A stretch of DNA of 64,000 nt from CAYONZ01 sp964405465 (GCA_964405465.1 CAYONZ010000006.1:37587-101586), one strand, 5' to 3'; shown: positions 26,146 to 34,334, numbered from the stretch's first letter. Translations and numbers: made by a program. Notes: generated from the sequence alone by a model not told the origin.

Positions 26146-26999
26146 GCAAGAAACCAGGTCATGACTCAGATGAAATTGGTATTGAAGATCTTGAGTTCGA
26201 CGTGTCAGAGTCTGATGAAACTGAGGCTTCTGAGGCGAGTTCGACAGCAATACAAGAGGCATTAAGCAAAGACAAAAGTAAAAAGCAGGTGGTGATTCTT
26301 GCTGGTGGTTTGGGAACTCGCTTGCGTCCAATCACCGAAAAAATTCCTAAGCCGATGGTTGCAGTTGCTGACCGACCATTTTTGCATTGGCAGATTCAAG
26401 AACTAAAGCGCCAAGGATATACACGTATTCTTTTGCTGATTGCCTATCTCGGAGAAAAAATCCTAGAGCATTTTGGTGATGGACGAGAATGGGGCGTTGA
26501 GGTGCACTATTGCAAAGAGCCTGAGCCTCTTGGTACTGGCGGTGCTCTGCTGTTTGCTCGACATCTTTTGGAAGAAGAGTTTTTTATTTTAAATGGCGAT
26601 AGTTTTTTGCGCTTAGATATGGACGCAATGGCAAATGAGTTTGCTCAGGCCACCAAGCCTTGTGAGGCGATGTTGGCGGTTTATGACAATCGCGTTGCGA
26701 CTCCCGTGCCGAACAATTTAAAAATTTCTCATGGTCGAGTGGTGGAATACCAAAAAGCTGCCGGTATTGAAAAGGGCTTTAGCCATGTTGATGCTGGAGT
26801 TTATCTTTTGAAACGAAAACACATTTTTGCTCGTCGTCAGAAGTTTCAGCTTGAAGAACTATGGCCCTCTTTGATTTCAGAAAACTCTTTGCTCACATTT
26901 AATGTGTCTGAACGATTTTATGATATCGGCACTCCCGAGCGACTAAAAGAATTTGAGGAGAAGATTCGTGATTATTTCCCGAACACCGTTTCGCGTTAG
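26142..26999 (+). CDS. HddC-like sugar-phosphate nucleotidyltransferase
   Basis: Nucleotidyltransferase of the HddC/RmlA type, which activates a sugar 1-phosphate; HddC makes GDP-D-glycero-alpha-D-manno-heptose. Signature QVVILAGGLGTRLRPITEKIPKPMVAVADRPFLHW starts only at about residue 47; the first 46 residues are an acidic, Ser/Glu/Asp-rich leader (SDEIGIEDLEFDVSESDETE) that is not part of the fold and is unusual. Later ILNGDSFLRLDMDA, SHVDAGVYLLKR and FYDIGTPERL complete the domain. It overlaps the previous gene by 4 bp and the kinase gene by 32 bp. Confidence 0.87.
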   Translation: MSKKPGHDSDEIGIEDLEFDVSESDETEASEASSTAIQEALSKDKSKKQVVILAGGLGTRLRPITEKIPKPMVAVADRPFLHWQIQELKRQGYTRILLLIAYLGEKILEHFGDGREWGVEVHYCKEPEPLGTGGALLFARHLLEEEFFILNGDSFLRLDMDAMANEFAQATKPCEAMLAVYDNRVATPVPNNLKISHGRVVEYQKAAGIEKGFSHVDAGVYLLKRKHIFARRQKFQLEELWPSLISENSLLTFNVSERFYDIGTPERLKEFEEKIRDYFPNTVSR

Positions 27000-27966
27000 T
27001 TTTTTGGGCGGAGGCACTGATCTCCCTTCTTTTTTTGAAGAAGAAGAGGGTGCCGTTTTGTCGACGACCATCGATAAATATATGTACATCACAATCAATG
27101 ATCGTTTTGATGAAACCTTTCGATTGGCCTATAGCAAAACTGAGATTTGTAAGAGTATCGACGAAATTGATCACAAAATTTTTCGCTATGTGCTTTCGCA
27201 AAATGCGGATGCGATTCGCGACAAAAATCAAGGCCGCGGGCTTGAACTTTTATCGATGGCGGACATTCCTGGGGGCACCGGCTTGGGCAGTTCTTCGACC
27301 TTCACGGTGGGGCTTCTTCATGCGATGAAGGCCCATTTGGGAGTTTTCCAATCTGCAGAGCAATTGGCAGCCGAAGCTAGTCGCATTGAAATTGAAGAGC
27401 TTGGTGAGCCTATTGGCAAGCAAGATCAATATGCAGCAGCTTACGGCGGGTTGCAATTTTTTAGGTTTCATCCCTCGGGTCAAGTTTCGGCTGACCCCGT
27501 GATTTGTTCGCAAAAAAGTAAAAATGAACTCGAAGCTTCGATGATGCTCTTCTACACCGGCCAAACTCGTTCGGCTTCAAAAGTTCTGTCTGAACAGAAA
27601 TCAAATGCCCAAAAAAACCGTGAAAATCTTCGGGAGATGGCAAAGTTGGCCTATCAAGCAAAGGCCTCACTTGAGCAGGGCCGGCCGATCAAAAATTTTG
27701 CTGAGATTCTTCATCAGGGCTGGGAACTGAAGCGCACATTGGCGGCCGGGATATCAGCGTCAGAAATTGATCTCCAGTACGAGAGAGCTCGCAAGGCCGG
27801 AGCCTTGGGTGGCAAGATATTAGGAGCAGGTGGAGGAGGCTTTCTCTTGATGCTTTGTCCACCTGAACTTCAGTCGAGGGTCCGCGAGGAGCTCAAAGAG
27901 CTTCGTCAGGTCCCAATCGCATTCGAAAGCTGGGGAAGTAAAATTATTTTTGTTGGTCATCATTAG
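26968..27966 (+). CDS. HddA-like D-glycero-alpha-D-manno-heptose-7-phosphate kinase (GHMP family)
   Basis: GHMP kinase phosphorylating a heptose 7-phosphate at C1. IISRTPFRVSFLGGGTDLPSFFEEEEGAVLSTTIDKYMYI is the HddA family start; PGGTGLGSSSTFTVGLLHA is the GHMP phosphate loop, and GGKILGAGGGGFLLMLCP the C-terminal motif. Start at GTG 26968, preceded by GAGGAG at 26955-26960 with 7-bp spacing; a TTG at 26953 is less likely. It overlaps the nucleotidyltransferase gene. Isomerase (GmhA) and phosphatase (GmhB) partners are not in this window. The TAG stop is the first base set of repeat copy 2. Confidence 0.88.
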   Translation: MIISRTPFRVSFLGGGTDLPSFFEEEEGAVLSTTIDKYMYITINDRFDETFRLAYSKTEICKSIDEIDHKIFRYVLSQNADAIRDKNQGRGLELLSMADIPGGTGLGSSSTFTVGLLHAMKAHLGVFQSAEQLAAEASRIEIEELGEPIGKQDQYAAAYGGLQFFRFHPSGQVSADPVICSQKSKNELEASMMLFYTGQTRSASKVLSEQKSNAQKNRENLREMAKLAYQAKASLEQGRPIKNFAEILHQGWELKRTLAAGISASEIDLQYERARKAGALGGKILGAGGGGFLLMLCPPELQSRVREELKELRQVPIAFESWGSKIIFVGHH

Positions 27967-28124
27967 GGAGTGTCCTCAATTGGCTAGACTACTACGCAAA
28001 AGCAATAGAAATGATTTGAGCGTTGCTCGTCGTCGAAATAGCACCACTATTTCTCCTCCTCGTGCCTTCAACTCATTTCTATTGCTTCCGCTCGCGACGT
28101 CCGACCAATCGAGGACACGCCCTA
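27964..28124. repeat. 161-bp near-palindromic repeat, copy 2
   Basis: Same orientation as copy 1 and almost identical throughout; differences include GGGAGTG for GGGCGTG near the left end and CCAATCGAGG near the right. It starts with the TAG stop of the HddA-like gene and ends CGAGGACACGCCCTA. Both terminal inverted repeats and all internal arms are present. Confidence 0.95.
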
Positions 28125-28269
28125 ATTTTGTCACAAAAAGATGATTGCGTTCCTAGTCATCATTAAGCAAAATTTGTTTAACAGACAAACTAACAGAACC
28201 ATAAAAGAACCAATAGTGACTATTCGCCCAAATGGCGGAAGCCATTGGTAACATTCGAAAGGAAACGAA

Positions 28270-28602
28270 ATGACAAAGTTTTTCGCCTCTCTCTCTATGA
28301 CAGTTGCTATGATGGCCTGGGCTCCAGTATTTGCTGAAGACACAGCAACACCGGCTGCCGCTCCAGCTACTGAGAAAATGTCGTGCAGTGAGCACAAAGG
28401 TGAAAGTTGCAGTTGTGGACATGACCACAGCAGCGCATCTTGTGGTGACAAGGCCGATGGAAAATCATGTTCACACGGTGAAGAGTGCAAGTGCGAAAAG
28501 TGTGGATGCGGCCATGACCATAAAGGAATGAAAGCCGACAAAAAAGCTGGAAAGAAAGCAAAAAAAGCCGCTCCTGCTGCTGATACAGCCGAAAAGAAGT
28601 AA
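28270..28602 (+). CDS. Exported Cys/His-rich protein, probable metal binder
   Basis: 110 residues. Signal peptide (MTVAMMAWAPVFAED), an Ala/Pro-rich linker, then a core crowded with Cys and His: SCSEHKGESCSCGHDHSSASCGDK, GKSCSHGEECKCEKCGCGHDH. CGHDH occurs twice. It ends in a Lys/Ala-rich basic tail (KADKKAGKKAKKAAPAA). The residues suit Cu, Zn or other soft-metal binding in the periplasm, but no family is recognised. GAAAGGAAAC lies before ATG 28270. A strong terminator follows at 28702. Confidence 0.8.
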   Translation: MTKFFASLSMTVAMMAWAPVFAEDTATPAAAPATEKMSCSEHKGESCSCGHDHSSASCGDKADGKSCSHGEECKCEKCGCGHDHKGMKADKKAGKKAKKAAPAADTAEKK

Positions 28603-28701
28603 GCCGTCGTTTGGATAATTCCGATTTGTTTTCATTTGGCTTAAGACGTTGGAGCCAATGAAAGGCTGTTCGGAGTTTTTAACGATTCTAGCAAAAAGAA
28701 T

Positions 28702-28734
28702 AAAAAAGCCAGAACCGAGGTTCTGGCTTTTTTT
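28702..28734 (+). terminator. Rho-independent terminator
   Basis: AAAGCCAGAAC and GTTCTGGCTTT pair perfectly around a CGAG loop and are followed by a T tract (TTTTTTT). It lies about 100 bp after the Cys/His-rich protein gene and, because of the flanking A tract, could serve the convergent TRL lipoprotein gene as well. Confidence 0.9.
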
Positions 28735-28801
28735 CTGCAATTTCGTGAATTTGCAGAAGCTCATTTGTCAATTAGGTGCAAACGAGAATTAATTCAGAAG
28801 A

Positions 28802-29116
28802 TCATTCGCCATGCACGATTGTGCAAAGCTCACCGTATACAAAGTACGATTTGATATCGTAATCAACATAGCTGATTTTTGAGATTTTGCCGTTTCGTTT
28901 TGCAAGTTCGATTGATGAGTCTCCACTTGCATATAGGCCTAAGATATTGCTCGAACATGCACGGCCGAACTTGGCTCCACCTTGAGCTTCAGTCACAGGA
29001 CCTGCCTCTTTTGTAAGATTGATCAGTGCCATTCCGATCTTTGACTGTGGTGATGCACAACCGGTTATCAAAGCCAAAACGGGTATTGCCGTGACGATCG
29101 CTAACTTTTTCAACAT
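28802..29116 (-). CDS. TRL-like lipoprotein
   Basis: 104 residues with a lipoprotein signal (PVLALITGCASP). The body matches the TRL-like family: KFGRACSSNILGLYASGDSSIELAKRNGKISKISYVD, then YGELCTIVHGE. The family consists of small envelope proteins of unknown function, found in tandem loci in leptospires and others. Good ribosome binding site (AAGGAGG) upstream of ATG 29116. Confidence 0.85.
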   Translation of the reverse strand: MLKKLAIVTAIPVLALITGCASPQSKIGMALINLTKEAGPVTEAQGGAKFGRACSSNILGLYASGDSSIELAKRNGKISKISYVDYDIKSYFVYGELCTIVHGE

Positions 29117-29374
29117 AGATCCTCCTTGAACAAATGAGTTTCAGCTCATTTGAATTTTTGATGTAGCTCATAGCGCGACTCACTCGAGCTCATGCGCTTC
29201 ATTCCTTTTCATGACTAATTGGAATCCGAATGTGGGAGGTTGTCATCAAAAAATCTTCGATGAACAGATACGAGTGTCTGAGTCTGAATCTGTGTCTGTT
29301 GTGAGATCAATGGTCGAAAGAACCTATCGTCAGTTCCCCTGTAACGGGGACCGACGACAGGGAATTCGAAAAAT
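29117..29374. other. Intergenic region with short repeats and a palindrome
   Basis: No gene supported. The stretch 29270-29312 is low-complexity (GAGTGTCTGAGTCTGAATCTGTGTCTG in part). TTCCCCTGTAACGGGGAC near 29333-29351 forms a CCCC/GGGG stem within longer flanks GTC/GAC. No T tract follows it. Confidence 0.4.
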
Positions 29375-30595
29375 CTATTTTTTAGGGGTTTCAACTTTCA
29401 ATTGGTAGACTTGAACTTGCGCGCCAGGTTTGATGGCCTCTTCAGTGAAGTACTTCACTTTGGCGACAGAAATATTGTCTCCGACAGTGATGACTTCAGC
29501 CAGGGCAATTGGAACCTGCGAAGTCGGAATTCGATAGCTCAAGCGTGAAGCACACTCTTTTCCTTCGAAGTGGTACTGCATATTGCGAATGAAGAATTGA
29601 TCGCCTTCTTTAATGCCCGAACGGTATCCACCACGAAAGGCAATGTTAGTGTCATTGTCAGCGATTTTTGGATCATAGACGACACGGGATTCCCAAACCT
29701 CATTCCATACATTTTTGGAACTCTTCATTTTCTTATATTGTTCGACCGTTGCATCAAGACTGGCATCGATGCCAGCGCGAATTGTGTCAGCGATCGTAGG
29801 GTGAAAAAAGAAGTCAAAGCCGATTGGAACTGCAGAGCCGAGGTTGAGACTCAGATCGATATTTCGCTGTGTCTCTTTGTGTGGAGCAATGACGACCGGA
29901 TCGCCAGAAAGTGGATCATCAGTTCTGAGCGACATATCAAGTTTCATGTTCGAAAGCTTCACGCCGATGTTGCCACTTGCAGTTGTGGTACTGCCGTTTT
30001 GACCGAAGCCAATACGTATACCTCCGCCACCACTTGATTCGAACGAGTAAATATCACCGCCAAGAAAGCTTTGTGGTGATTGATACAAGCAAGTTGGCAA
30101 CGAAGTCTCAGCAATTGTGCCTTTTTGGTGTGTTTGCTTTTCAGCTTGAGCGGTCACTGATGTGAGAAATCCATAGCGCTCTAGAACTTCAAGATCTTTT
30201 TTTGATGCCATTGGGTCATTGGCCTTTGCGCCCACTGCTGCCATTGCGTGGTTTTGATCTGTTGAAACGACGGGCTCTGGAATTCGGCCAACTGAAACAA
30301 AGTGGTCATTCATCATAACTCGTTCTAAAAATAAACTATTTGCCACATACGGAAAGTCGACGACCTCCCCATTGGGCAAGGTGACAACTTTGGCTCGCAA
30401 TGGATTCATCAGCACATCCATCTTAAGCACTCGCCCCTCATCAGAAGCTTTGTTCTGATCGCAGCTTTGGTTACCCATCGAGAGGATAGCGATTGCTATC
30501 ATAGACATCGAGGGCACTAGACTTCTCAAAATCACAAGAAGATCTTTTTTCTTCTTGGACTTGAGATATGAAGAAGAAACGTTCAACAGTTTCAT
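29375..30595 (-). CDS. Exported protein of unknown function
   Basis: 406 residues from ATG 30595 (AAGGA 8 bp upstream). A Lys-rich N-terminus and hydrophobic segment (LRSLVPSMSMIAIAILSMG) followed by NQSC resemble a lipoprotein-like or long signal, but the lipobox is imperfect. Then a linker, a Gly/Ser-rich block (SFESSGGGGIRIGFGQNGSTTT) and a C-terminal region GGYRSGIKEGDQFFIRNM...PIALAEVITVGDNISVAKV that resembles the small beta domain at the end of FlgT-like and related surface proteins. No firm family. A 490-bp upstream gap precedes it. Confidence 0.7.
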   Translation of the reverse strand: MKLLNVSSSYLKSKKKKDLLVILRSLVPSMSMIAIAILSMGNQSCDQNKASDEGRVLKMDVLMNPLRAKVVTLPNGEVVDFPYVANSLFLERVMMNDHFVSVGRIPEPVVSTDQNHAMAAVGAKANDPMASKKDLEVLERYGFLTSVTAQAEKQTHQKGTIAETSLPTCLYQSPQSFLGGDIYSFESSGGGGIRIGFGQNGSTTTASGNIGVKLSNMKLDMSLRTDDPLSGDPVVIAPHKETQRNIDLSLNLGSAVPIGFDFFFHPTIADTIRAGIDASLDATVEQYKKMKSSKNVWNEVWESRVVYDPKIADNDTNIAFRGGYRSGIKEGDQFFIRNMQYHFEGKECASRLSYRIPTSQVPIALAEVITVGDNISVAKVKYFTEEAIKPGAQVQVYQLKVETPKK

Positions 30596-31081
30596 ACTCA
30601 ATCCTTTCAAAATGTGTTGGCTTGGCGAGAGGCTTTATGAAGAGTACAAAACACATTCTGCGATCACAGAACCCCGTTCCCTCTCTTAATTTACCAAGAC
30701 TTTGATCGAAGATAAAATCAGGCGTAAGTCGTGAAGATGGTTAGAGAAAAGCCCAAGGGTCTCGCCTTGAGACAAGCTAAGTATTTGAAATACTTCGAGC
30801 AAAGAAAAAACATCAATTTGCAAAAAAAATTTCTTGCACACGATATCAACACTCTTCACGAAAATACCTGAAACTCGACTTTGATCGCGTCGAGTTTTTG
30901 GCTAGACGTTTGACGAAATATTTTGCTTCATGCGCGTGAAAAAATGCATCTAGACCATTGGCGAGTGTGCAAAAAATTATTCTCGACCTATGTCGTGATA
31001 CATTTTGATGCAAATAAAAAAAGAAGTAGCGAGAAAAGAAGGCGAGCGTCAATCAAAGTGAGACTTCATTCTGTTCCATTT
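30596..31081. other. Gene-free region with three inverted repeats
   Basis: No convincing gene. Perfect inverted repeats: GTCTC-GCCTT-GAGAC (30759-30773), AAGTATTT-G-AAATACTT (30779-30795), and a terminator-like stem at 30871-30899. The part between 30720 and 30900 could hold a small RNA or regulatory leader, but no promoter was clearly identified. A minus-strand open frame of 68 codons at 30846-31052 has no supporting features. Confidence 0.5.
30871..30899 (+). terminator. Terminator-like stem-loop
   Basis: AAACTCGAC and GTCGAGTTT pair around TTTGATCGC, and the right arm runs into TTTTT. No gene on the plus strand ends near it, so it may terminate a short untranslated transcript. Confidence 0.55.
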
Positions 31082-32740
31082 TCACGTCTTGATAAGAAAT
31101 GAGCTCTTGAGAATACGATCTTCCTTAGGCAATTCGAAGTCCCAATCAGGAGAAGGTGTATTGGTTATTTTGAGCGGTAAACGTTTTTTCGAAATTTCTT
31201 TCTGCAAGATTTCATTCCATTTTTCTTGCGACCATTTCTCGTAGTTACAAGAAAACAAGATATACCCTTGAGGAGCGAGTACTTTGTTGAGAAGTTCAAG
31301 CATTGCTCCGATTTGATCTTCAATGCGAAAGATTCCTTCCGGGCCACGAGAAAATGAGGGCGGATCGCAAACGATCAAATCGAATTGAAACTGTTTTTTG
31401 TGTGCCCAGCGTAGGTATGCGAGAGAGTCCATTGCGACAAACTCATAAGAAGTCGAGCTCGGTGAAAGCGAACCAATGGTCTTCGATTCTGGTTTTCTGA
31501 TTTCTAGTTGGTTGAGTGCAAAATTCTTTTTTGACCACTCCAGAAATGTTTTACTGAGGTCAACCGAGACCACGCGCGATGCGCCACCTTTGGCGGCAGC
31601 CACGCTAAAACCCGAGGTATACGAAAAAAGATTGAGAACATGCTTGTCTTTGGCATTTGCCATGATCCAGTTTCGGTTCTGTCGTTGATCCAAAAATAAT
31701 CCTGAAGAAAGTCCCGAATCCAAACGCATTTCAAATGCTAAATGATTTTCATGCGCGATCCATCTTGCTTCGGGGGGCGGCTCGCTTTGCCAGGTTGTTT
31801 GTTGATGTGAACTTTTGCCTCGATCATGACGAAGTTGCATCATCCATTTTTTTGCATTGAGAGTCTGTAGCAGCGCCTGAATCGCTTGCCATTCATTTTT
31901 TGTGGGTTCGTTGTCCTTGAACCACTGTAAGATGAACACATCATCGAGTTGGTCGACCCGTAAAAAATCTCCGTCGGTGTGAATCCAGCGAAGGCTCGTG
32001 AGGTTTTCTTGTGCAAAGTTCTTTAACCATCTCTTGCGTCGATCGATTGCGACGAGCCACTTCAGCAGAAGGGTGTCGTTGAGAAGGTGGAGCTCATTGA
32101 AAAAACAAGGGACCTCACTTTGGAAGTCGAGTTCTTGAGTCGGTGTCTGAACTTTTAGTTCGGCGTTGTGAAGCATTAGGCGCGGAGCGGGGCTACCGCC
32201 GTGCTCGCGATCACCTAGTATTGCAAGGCCACACGCTTCGGCGTGAAATCGAATTTGATGTGTCTTGCCGGTGAGAGGTATGGCTTGCCAAAGAGAAAAT
32301 TTCTCGAAACTCTTAACTAGCTCAATTCTGGTCTCGGCGTTCCATCTCTGATCCGTAAATGGCTTTTCCGAACTTTTATCTGAGTTTGCATTATGTTTGA
32401 TTTGCAGCAATGTCGATGTATAAGCCGATCCTTTTTTTTCTATCCAAGAGCGCACGTGAAAGTGCTCTCTTGCAAAACTTCGATCAGATACGAAAAAATA
32501 TTTTTTTTGTATCAAGTGTTTTTCGAAGGCTGCCCTCAATGTCTCGGCTGAAGCTTGGTCGTTTGCTGCGAGTAAAACACCAGATGTCCCTTTGTCGAGT
32601 CGATGCACAATAAACAACTCTTGTTTGATTGACTGCGAAGCCGCCTCCATAAAACCAAGAATCTCGCTAGCATTCTTTTCGGGAGAATGTGTTGAAACTC
32701 CACTTGGTTTATCAAAAGCCGTGAGCGAAAGTTCGCTCAT
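31082..32740 (-). CDS. Fusion of RluA-type pseudouridine synthase and RlmI-like rRNA methyltransferase
   Basis: 552 residues in two enzymes. Residues 1-210: RluA-family pseudouridine synthase with HRLDKGTSG (catalytic Asp about 49), QKKYFFV and TGKTHQIRFHAEACGLAILGD. Residues 230-552: class I SAM methyltransferase of the RlmI/RlmK-like type with SGLFLDQRQNRNWI, HVLNLFSYTSGFSVAAAKGGA (SAM motif I), DLIVCDPPSFSRG (motif IV) and ILFSCN. It probably modifies one rRNA at two sites. It starts at ATG 32740, overlapping the Fur gene stop by 4 bp (ATGA), so the pair is coupled. Confidence 0.88.
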   Translation of the reverse strand: MSELSLTAFDKPSGVSTHSPEKNASEILGFMEAASQSIKQELFIVHRLDKGTSGVLLAANDQASAETLRAAFEKHLIQKKYFFVSDRSFAREHFHVRSWIEKKGSAYTSTLLQIKHNANSDKSSEKPFTDQRWNAETRIELVKSFEKFSLWQAIPLTGKTHQIRFHAEACGLAILGDREHGGSPAPRLMLHNAELKVQTPTQELDFQSEVPCFFNELHLLNDTLLLKWLVAIDRRKRWLKNFAQENLTSLRWIHTDGDFLRVDQLDDVFILQWFKDNEPTKNEWQAIQALLQTLNAKKWMMQLRHDRGKSSHQQTTWQSEPPPEARWIAHENHLAFEMRLDSGLSSGLFLDQRQNRNWIMANAKDKHVLNLFSYTSGFSVAAAKGGASRVVSVDLSKTFLEWSKKNFALNQLEIRKPESKTIGSLSPSSTSYEFVAMDSLAYLRWAHKKQFQFDLIVCDPPSFSRGPEGIFRIEDQIGAMLELLNKVLAPQGYILFSCNYEKWSQEKWNEILQKEISKKRLPLKITNTPSPDWDFELPKEDRILKSSFLIKT

Positions 32741-33249
32741 TTTTTGGTACTCTCTTTCATTTGACAGGCCGGGCAGAGGCCATACAGCTCGAGTACATGA
32801 TGTGTAAGTTTAAATCCGTACTGTTTGGCCACGGCAAGTTGCAGTCTTTCAATTTCAGTATTTTCGAACTCCACAATTTTACTGCAAGAGGTGCAAGTTA
32901 AGTGATCGTGATGGTCTTTTTCTGCCCACTCATAGCGCGCGGGCATTCCGCCCATGCGAACTTCAGATACAAACTGTCGATCCGTAAGGTTTCGTAAAAA
33001 CCGATAGACTGTCGCAAATCCGACATCTGGATTTTTGCGAATTACGACTTCGAAGATGTCTTGTGCGGTGAAGTGGCTGGTTCCGCTACGAATTGTCTCG
33101 AGAATGAGCAGCCGTTGGCTCGTCACTTTTAAACCAAGATCGCGAATGATCTTTTTGTCACTCGCCCGTTCAGGTTTGTGGCGAGTCGGGGCAAGGTGGT
33201 CTTGTTTTTGGCTGACGGGAAGGTTTGGAGTGTGCGGATGTAAATTCAT
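32737..33249 (-). CDS. Fur-family metalloregulator
   Basis: 170-residue Fur-family repressor. Winged helix LGLKVTSQRLLILETIRSGTSHFTAQDIFEVVIRKNPDVGFATVYRFLRNL, then the metal-binding dimerisation domain with EKDHHDHLTCTSCSKIVEF and ELYGLCPACQ (CxxC structural Zn sites). A 30-residue basic, Pro-rich leader precedes the DNA-binding domain. Sub-class (Fur, Zur or PerR) is undecided, though the HHDH motif favours Fur. A Fur-box-like palindrome lies at 33286-33304, so autoregulation is likely. Coupled to the following fusion enzyme gene. Confidence 0.92.
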   Translation of the reverse strand: MNLHPHTPNLPVSQKQDHLAPTRHKPERASDKKIIRDLGLKVTSQRLLILETIRSGTSHFTAQDIFEVVIRKNPDVGFATVYRFLRNLTDRQFVSEVRMGGMPARYEWAEKDHHDHLTCTSCSKIVEFENTEIERLQLAVAKQYGFKLTHHVLELYGLCPACQMKESTKK

Positions 33250-33285
33250 GTGCCTGTTCTAGCTTGGTTTTTGCCTAATTTCAAT

Positions 33286-33304
33286 ATTGATTATCGTTTT
33301 CAAT
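33286..33304. promoter_or_regulatory. Fur-box-like operator
   Basis: ATTGATTATCGTTTTCAAT is a 19-bp imperfect palindrome (ATTGA...TCAAT) 37 bp upstream of the Fur-family start at 33249. It is close to the general Fur box style of alternating GATAAT-type units. Confidence 0.55.
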
Positions 33305-33478
33305 TAGCTCCGGTGCGCCGAGGGACTAGGGCGGACAAGTGCTAAGGGCGGGAGAGCGCTCTCGGTGGACGGAGCTCGATGGGTTTGGAGTCGGAGTTCA
33401 TGGTCAATCCTGATTTTTAAATTGATTTAAGGGGCTGAGTTCTCATATATTGGCAACTTCTAAAAAATCACACATCGT

Positions 33479-33555
33479 GCGGCCGTAGCTCAGTTGGATA
33501 GAGTACTTGGCTTCGAACCAAGGTGTCGGGAGTTCGAATCTCTCCGGCCGCACCA
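33479..33555 (+). tRNA. tRNA-Arg (anticodon UCG)
   Basis: Full cloverleaf: acceptor arms GCGGCCG and CGGCCGC, D arm GCTCAGTTGGATAGAGT, anticodon stem CTTGG/CCAAG with loop CTTCGAA (anticodon TCG, reading CGA), variable loop GTGTC, T arm GGGAG-TTCGAAT-CTCTC, discriminator A and encoded CCA (33553-33555). It borders the accessory patch that follows. A minus-strand open frame across it is spurious. Confidence 0.97.
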
Positions 33556-33725
33556 ATTTGTAAAAATTACAAAAGCCGAACTTTGGATCCTTAATGGCTC
33601 TTCTCTGCTAATTGTGAAGAGCCTCCTTAATTTTGAAATTTTGCTACCTAACCATATATAATTACAAGGCAATTCGAGATATCCTGTTCTTAAGCTCGAT
33701 TTCGACATTGGACTCACTCTTGCTA

Positions 33726-33755
33726 TTGACATAACTTAAAGGTAATATTACTTTT
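33726..33755 (+). promoter_or_regulatory. Candidate promoter and operator of the HigBA-like module
   Basis: TTGACA at 33726-33731 is followed by the palindrome AAAGGTAATATTACTTTT (33738-33755; 16 of 18 positions symmetric), just before the toxin ATG at 33763. The placement is what is expected for autorepression by the antitoxin. A good -10 is not evident. Confidence 0.5.
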
Positions 33756-33762
33756 AGGTGAT

Positions 33763-34044
33763 ATGTGGATCGTTGAGATTGCTAGATCAGCTGAAAAAGA
33801 ATTGAAAAAAGCGCCGCTTGAGATTCGTGATTCTTTTGACGCTTGGAAAAATTTGATTGAGCAATACGGACCAACTGGGATCCAGCGAATCAATGGTTAC
33901 TGGGATCACATCCTCAAGGGTGAATGGAAAGGAGCCAGAGCTTCTTCGCTCAATCAGCAATGGCGAGTGATTTACCTGGTTGAGGGGCGCTCAGTGAAGA
34001 TTCTTGTTTTGAAAGTGACACCTCACGATTACAGGAGGAAATGA
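33763..34044 (+). CDS. HigB/RelE-superfamily toxin
   Basis: 93-residue RelE/ParE-fold toxin: WIVEIARSAEKELKKAPLEIRDSFDAW, GYWDHILKGEWKGARASSLNQQWRVIYLVEGRSVKILVLKVTPHDYRRK. The last stretch is the usual toxin end in which basic and Tyr residues act in ribosome-dependent mRNA cleavage. Toxin before antitoxin is the HigBA order. The gene's stop overlaps the antitoxin start by 4 bp (ATGA). Function inferred from fold and neighbour. Confidence 0.83.
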   Translation: MWIVEIARSAEKELKKAPLEIRDSFDAWKNLIEQYGPTGIQRINGYWDHILKGEWKGARASSLNQQWRVIYLVEGRSVKILVLKVTPHDYRRK

Positions 34045-34334
34045 TGGCTCTAGGAAAAAAAGTAAAAGAAATTTTGAAAGAAGAGTTTGTTCCCGCAAAA
34101 AAGTACGGAACGTTGACTCCTGGGAAAGCTTTGAAAATTTATCGAGAGCTCATCGGTCTTACACAGGCCGAGCTCGCAAAAAAAACCGGCTTGAAACAAG
34201 CTACGATTTCTTCTTTGGAGCATGACCGTGTTGTCATGGGAATTGATCGCGCAAAGGCTTTGGCCATAGCACTGAAGGTCCATCCTTCGACTTTAGCATT
34301 TGCTGACTGGGATTCTGGATTTGGGGCGGCATAA
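34041..34334 (+). CDS. XRE-family antitoxin (HigA-like)
   Basis: 97-residue helix-turn-helix protein: YRELIGLTQAELAKKTGLKQATISSLEHDRVVMGIDRAKALAIALKV is an XRE/Cro domain in the C-terminal half. The N-terminal 30 residues (VKEILKEEFVPAKKYGTLTPGKALKI) form the likely toxin-neutralising linker. The start is translationally coupled to the toxin. It should bind the palindrome upstream of the toxin gene. Confidence 0.87.
   Translation: MMALGKKVKEILKEEFVPAKKYGTLTPGKALKIYRELIGLTQAELAKKTGLKQATISSLEHDRVVMGIDRAKALAIALKVHPSTLAFADWDSGFGAA

Noticed and set aside
28131..28541. Minus-strand open frame of 136 codons over the Cys/His-rich gene
   Set aside because: It is the antisense shadow of the gene at 28270-28602, which has a signal peptide and ribosome binding site.
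30846..31052. A 68-codon minus-strand frame in the gene-free region
   Set aside because: No ribosome binding site, no recognisable domain, and it crosses a terminator-like stem; better read as noise.
33490..33732. An 80-codon open frame on the minus strand
   Set aside because: It overlaps the tRNA-Arg gene in antisense; its end (RRDSNSRHLGSKPSTLSN) is the familiar artefact of tRNA antisense translation.
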